Assembly (NCBI GenBank): GCA_014549065.1
Contig: JACDOX010000009.1
Location: 1,162,453 to 1,226,452 of the forward strand
Direction: 5' to 3'
Length of the DNA stretch: 64,000 nt
From: Cardinalis cardinalis
Lineage: Eukaryota > Chordata > Aves > Passeriformes > Cardinalidae
Below the pieces are notes generated by a model. That model was not told the DNA's origin, did no database searches, and was given only the letters and a program-made list of their open reading frames with translations. Each line of letters starts with the position of its first letter. The first letter of the stretch is position 1. A program made the translations under genes and the position numbers. Of the stretch, positions 63,118 to 64,000 are shown piece after piece.

Positions 63118-63712
63118 AGCTGTGGCCANATCATATTGCCTTTGATTCCCAATGGCAGAGCACTGTGATGACAGCTGAGGTAAATTTCAAGCCTCAAAAG
63201 GACTTTGGATCACAATATAAGGAAGGAAGGGAAGAAAACCACCAAGTATGCAAGTGTAAATTTGTGTCCTGCAACCTNCTGTCCACTGATAACTGGGTAC
63301 AAACATGCAAAAGACAACTGAATAAAAAGTAATTAGACTTATACCTAATTTTTAATTTTCTATATGTTCCCTGGACATTAACTGCTCTCAACACCCAAGT
63401 TAAAGCACACATGTAAATAATTAGAGATTAAAAAGACAGGAAAAAGAAAGAACACGAGGGGAAAAAAAAGGGAAGAATTAACATATAAAACTAAAGCTTC
63501 AATTTAGCCCACAGCTCATTGAAATCTGAGCAAATCCATCTGGCTGAGCTGGGAATTTCTTTACTCCTCTTTACATTGAGCACTGGGCCTCTAGATCACA
63601 TACACTGTGATTGTATCACAGGTATGCAATCCATGACATTCAGGACATCATGATTGGCTTCTTGGCCATCAAACCTCACATCCTGAATAAAAGTATATGA
63701 CATAAATTAGTA
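63118..63712. other. Non-coding stretch after CR1-B
   Basis: No gene is recognised. Purine-rich DNA lies at about 63218-63242 and 63430-63480. Confidence 0.55.
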
Positions 63713-63732
63713 AATCAATCAATCAATCAATC
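63713..63732. repeat. (AATC)5 microsatellite
   Basis: There are five uninterrupted AATC units. Confidence 0.93.
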
Positions 63733-64000
63733 ACTTTTTAATTGTGCTATAGCTAGTGTGTAGTGATATANGTTATAGCTAGATTTCTGACATAAACTTT
63801 GTTGAGAAAGTCATGAAAAGCATTATTTGACATGTATACTACTTTACAAAAATCAGTCCAAATCAGCTCAGAGTATACTCAGAGGCACAGGATTCCTCAA
63901 GTTAAGAGTATGTAATGTGATTAAAGAGAGGAAACCATTGGCAACTAAATAAAATTCAATGGAGAGGAAATACTGCAAGGTTAATGATAAGTAAATAAAA
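63733..64000. other. Non-coding end of window
   Basis: AT-rich, nothing recognised. TATAGCTAG appears twice near 63750 and 63775. Confidence 0.6.

Noticed and set aside
1..64000. CRISPR arrays, operons, tRNA or rRNA genes
   Set aside because: No regularly spaced repeats, no ribosome-binding-site-led gene clusters and no cloverleaf or rRNA sequence recognised; the DNA is vertebrate in character.

Overview
The window looks like vertebrate nuclear DNA from a bird. The evidence is the AT-rich, mostly non-coding sequence, the low density of interspersed repeats, and two CR1 LINE retrotransposons of the avian type whose 3' ends show the usual degenerate CACAGAAT-like octamers. A songbird is plausible but not proven. 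Single Ns are scattered through the sequence, as expected when heterozygous or ambiguously mapped positions are masked. I recognise no host protein-coding gene, no tRNA or rRNA gene and no bacterial-type feature. The longest open frames (about 100-200 codons) are either repeat-driven or have no recognisable domain. The best description is intergenic or intronic sequence.

Layout. 1-3300 is featureless. Around 3340-3907 two open frames converge: a plus-strand frame ending at 3651, and a minus-strand frame that starts behind a good splice acceptor and stops at 3694. They are the only exon-like candidates and remain weak. A perfect 34-bp tandem duplication lies at 7518-7585. The first CR1 (CR1-A, minus strand, about 8050-10200) is unusual. 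It keeps part of ORF1 (an SGNH/GDSL-type esterase domain), the endonuclease, and the C-terminus plus 3' tail of ORF2, but has lost about 1.6 kb covering the reverse transcriptase.

From 10.2 to 60.4 kb the DNA is non-coding apart from short repeats. These include a degenerate minisatellite at 25732-26025, an A-tailed 44-bp duplication at 26131-26238, small tandem duplications at 24275 and 42527, several microsatellites, a strand-asymmetric A/C tract at 56035-56118, and an unclassified GC-richer block at 46320-46770.

The second CR1 (CR1-B, minus strand, 60452-63117) is 5'-truncated inside the endonuclease. It keeps the endonuclease core, linker, reverse transcriptase and 3' end, all broken by frameshifts and stops. 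CR1-A and CR1-B are roughly 78-89 % alike over most of their shared length but nearly identical over about 300 bp of the endonuclease. That points to gene conversion or to an assembly/consensus artefact, and it is the most checkable anomaly here. The window ends in featureless DNA with a short AATC microsatellite.

Nothing in the window forms a working multi-gene system. The two CR1 copies are dead on the evidence of their broken frames.
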